A stretch of 64,000 nt of DNA from the NCBI GenBank assembly GCA_029213065.1, contig JARGPH010000001.1, forward strand, positions 1-64,000. The letters run 5' to 3'. Source of the stretch: Verrucomicrobiales bacterium (GTDB lineage: Bacteria > Verrucomicrobiota > Verrucomicrobiia > Verrucomicrobiales > DEV007). Every line of letters begins with the position of its first letter. Position 1 is the first letter of the stretch. Below the pieces are notes generated by a model. That model saw nothing but the letters and a program-made list of their open reading frames with translations, had not been told where the DNA came from and searched no databases. Of the stretch, positions 62,840 through 64,000 are shown in pieces. Both the position numbers and the translations under genes were made by a program.

Positions 62840-63976
62840 ATGTTCCACACTTACGTCGCGGCGGTTGCCTCCGGAAAAATTGATCCCAACGCAACCGGTT
62901 CACTGACCCTCCTCATCGTCTATTTCGTTCTCGCGATCGGGGTTTCGTTTTTCTGCTCTGTCTGGGAGGCAGTCATTCTCAGTGTCACCAACCCCTATGT
63001 GGCCAACCTCAAGAACAAACGCCCCAAGGTGGGCTTGCGCCTCGAGGAGCTGAAAAATCACATCGGGAGACCACTCACTTCGATTCTGACGCTGAATACG
63101 ATCGCGCACACCGTAGGTGCCATGGGAGTGGCTTCACAGGTGACCGCTCTGGGCGGTGGAAAATGGGATGCCATCGCCGGGGCACTGATGACTTTTGCGA
63201 TTTTGATTCTTTCGGAGATCATTCCGAAAAACCTCGGAGCGCGTCACTGGCGCACCTGGGCTCCCTGGGTCAGCTTCTGCCTTACGATCCTGGCAAAGAT
63301 CATGACACCGGTGGTCTGGTTCATCGAATTGTTCAGCAAAGGCCATCACGGAGAAGCCGCCTTCTCACGGGAGGAGCTCCGGGTCATGGCAGAAGTAGGC
63401 TCCCGACAGGGAAAACTCCATGAAGACGAATCCCGCATTCTCGAAAACCTTCTCACCCTCGGCGAAATCTCCGTAAAAGAGGTCATGACGCCGCGGGTCG
63501 TGGTCTTCGCGCTCCCCGAGGAAACCACCGTTCAGCTCTATCTGGATCGTCACAACAGTTCACCCTTTTCCCGTATCCCGATCTACAGCGAAAACCGGGA
63601 CGACATTAAAGGGTTTGTTCTCAAACACGATATCCTCCTCGCCGCTGCTCAGGACCGGTTCGACGTCACCCTGAAAGAACTGGCCCGCGAAATCGCCGCG
63701 ATGCCGCAGATCACGAAACTCACCGACGCGTTCCAGCACCTCGTTGCGAACCGTCACCACGTCGCCATCGTCCTCGACGAATACGGCGGCATGGGAGGAC
63801 TCGTCACGATGGAAGACGTCGTCGAAACACTTCTCGGTCTCGAGATCGTCGACGAAGCGGACACCCGCGAAGACATGCAGGAATTTGCACGTAATCTCTG
63901 GAAAACCCGCGCGAAGAAGATGGGGCTGGAAATGGAACCGGCACCTTCAGATGATGTCGTTCAGCCGGCGGAGTGA
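62840..63976 (+). CDS. CNNM/CorC-family transporter (DUF21-CBS)
   Basis: In this 378-residue protein, an N-terminal DUF21 membrane domain (about 15-185) has four hydrophobic segments and the typical small-residue stretch LTSILTLNTIAHTVGAMGVAS. A linker with EELRVMAEVGSRQGKLHEDE follows, then two CBS motifs (about 215-330: VMTPRVVVFALPEE and VLDEYGGMGGLVTMEDVVETLLG). The transporter-associated C-terminal domain is absent or very short, since only 50 residues follow. The family moves magnesium or other divalent cations, with nucleotide binding by the CBS pair. Confidence 0.9.
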   Translation: MFHTYVAAVASGKIDPNATGSLTLLIVYFVLAIGVSFFCSVWEAVILSVTNPYVANLKNKRPKVGLRLEELKNHIGRPLTSILTLNTIAHTVGAMGVASQVTALGGGKWDAIAGALMTFAILILSEIIPKNLGARHWRTWAPWVSFCLTILAKIMTPVVWFIELFSKGHHGEAAFSREELRVMAEVGSRQGKLHEDESRILENLLTLGEISVKEVMTPRVVVFALPEETTVQLYLDRHNSSPFSRIPIYSENRDDIKGFVLKHDILLAAAQDRFDVTLKELAREIAAMPQITKLTDAFQHLVANRHHVAIVLDEYGGMGGLVTMEDVVETLLGLEIVDEADTREDMQEFARNLWKTRAKKMGLEMEPAPSDDVVQPAE

Positions 63977-64000
63977 AGTCCTAACTCATTCTCAATCACA

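Noticed and set aside
1-64000. CRISPR array, tRNA, rRNA, insertion sequence or prophage
   Set aside because: No regularly spaced repeats, cloverleaf-like sequences, transposase, integrase or phage structural genes were found on either strand.

Overview
The window comes from a Gram-negative bacterium of the PVC group, most likely Verrucomicrobiota. This is inferred from gene content, since there is no rRNA in the window. The clues are a DUF1501 / PPC-repeat / PSD1-type (DUF1549-DUF1553) operon beside a cytochrome-WD40 giant protein, Hanks-type kinases with extracytoplasmic sensor domains, a sulfatase with HEAT-like repeats, Tat-exported Gfo/Idh oxidoreductases, lipopolysaccharide genes (kdsA, lptC/A/B-like), and start codons that mostly lack a Shine-Dalgarno sequence. 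No tRNA, rRNA, CRISPR array, transposase or phage gene was found. Coding density is high and no gene-free stretch exceeds 300 bases.

Region 1 (1-15441) is a type IV pilus / type II secretion-like locus. A secretin (cut by the window edge) diverges from a run of plus-strand genes: PilT-like ATPase, a gene in the PilM position, PilN-like, PilO-like, a periplasmic PilP-position protein, three minor pseudopilin-like proteins (J-, K- and I-like), PilC/GspF, four pilin-like proteins, PilB/GspE and a single-domain response regulator. A strong promoter-like sequence serves the secretin, another precedes the first pilin, and a perfect hairpin separates that pilin from its neighbours. No prepilin peptidase is visible.

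Region 2 (15448-24672) has a ClpX-like AAA+ protein with an apparently duplicated C-terminal small domain and a zinc-ribbon Ser/Thr kinase. These are divergent from a kdsA-lptC-lptA-lptB-like lipopolysaccharide cluster whose LptB has a 225-residue disordered extension. A triple half-site lies in the divergent promoter region. A long-form hibernation factor gene follows, with its own promoter and terminator.

Region 3 (24706-41046) is mixed housekeeping: LD-carboxypeptidase, PolX, a second Ser/Thr kinase with HEAT-like repeats, an orphan GspL/GspM-like pair, a C39-like protein, prfB with its programmed frameshift, a short recO, a PQQ-propeller protein, a DUF4399 protein, an SGNH hydrolase, fucose mutarotase plus an aldo/keto reductase, and an alpha/beta hydrolase.

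Region 4 (41073-57000) holds the DUF1501-PPC-PSD1 operon, the divergent 1171-residue cytochrome-WD40-coiled-coil protein, a 124-bp-period tandem repeat that duplicates the coding tail of the adjacent gene, and an operon-like run of Gfo/Idh oxidoreductase, sulfatase, a small membrane protein and a TPR protein. Region 5 (56857-63976) carries a low-molecular-weight phosphatase, a fructosamine-kinase-like protein, an EF-hand protein, HtpG, two adjacent SPFH proteins and a CNNM/CorC-type transporter.
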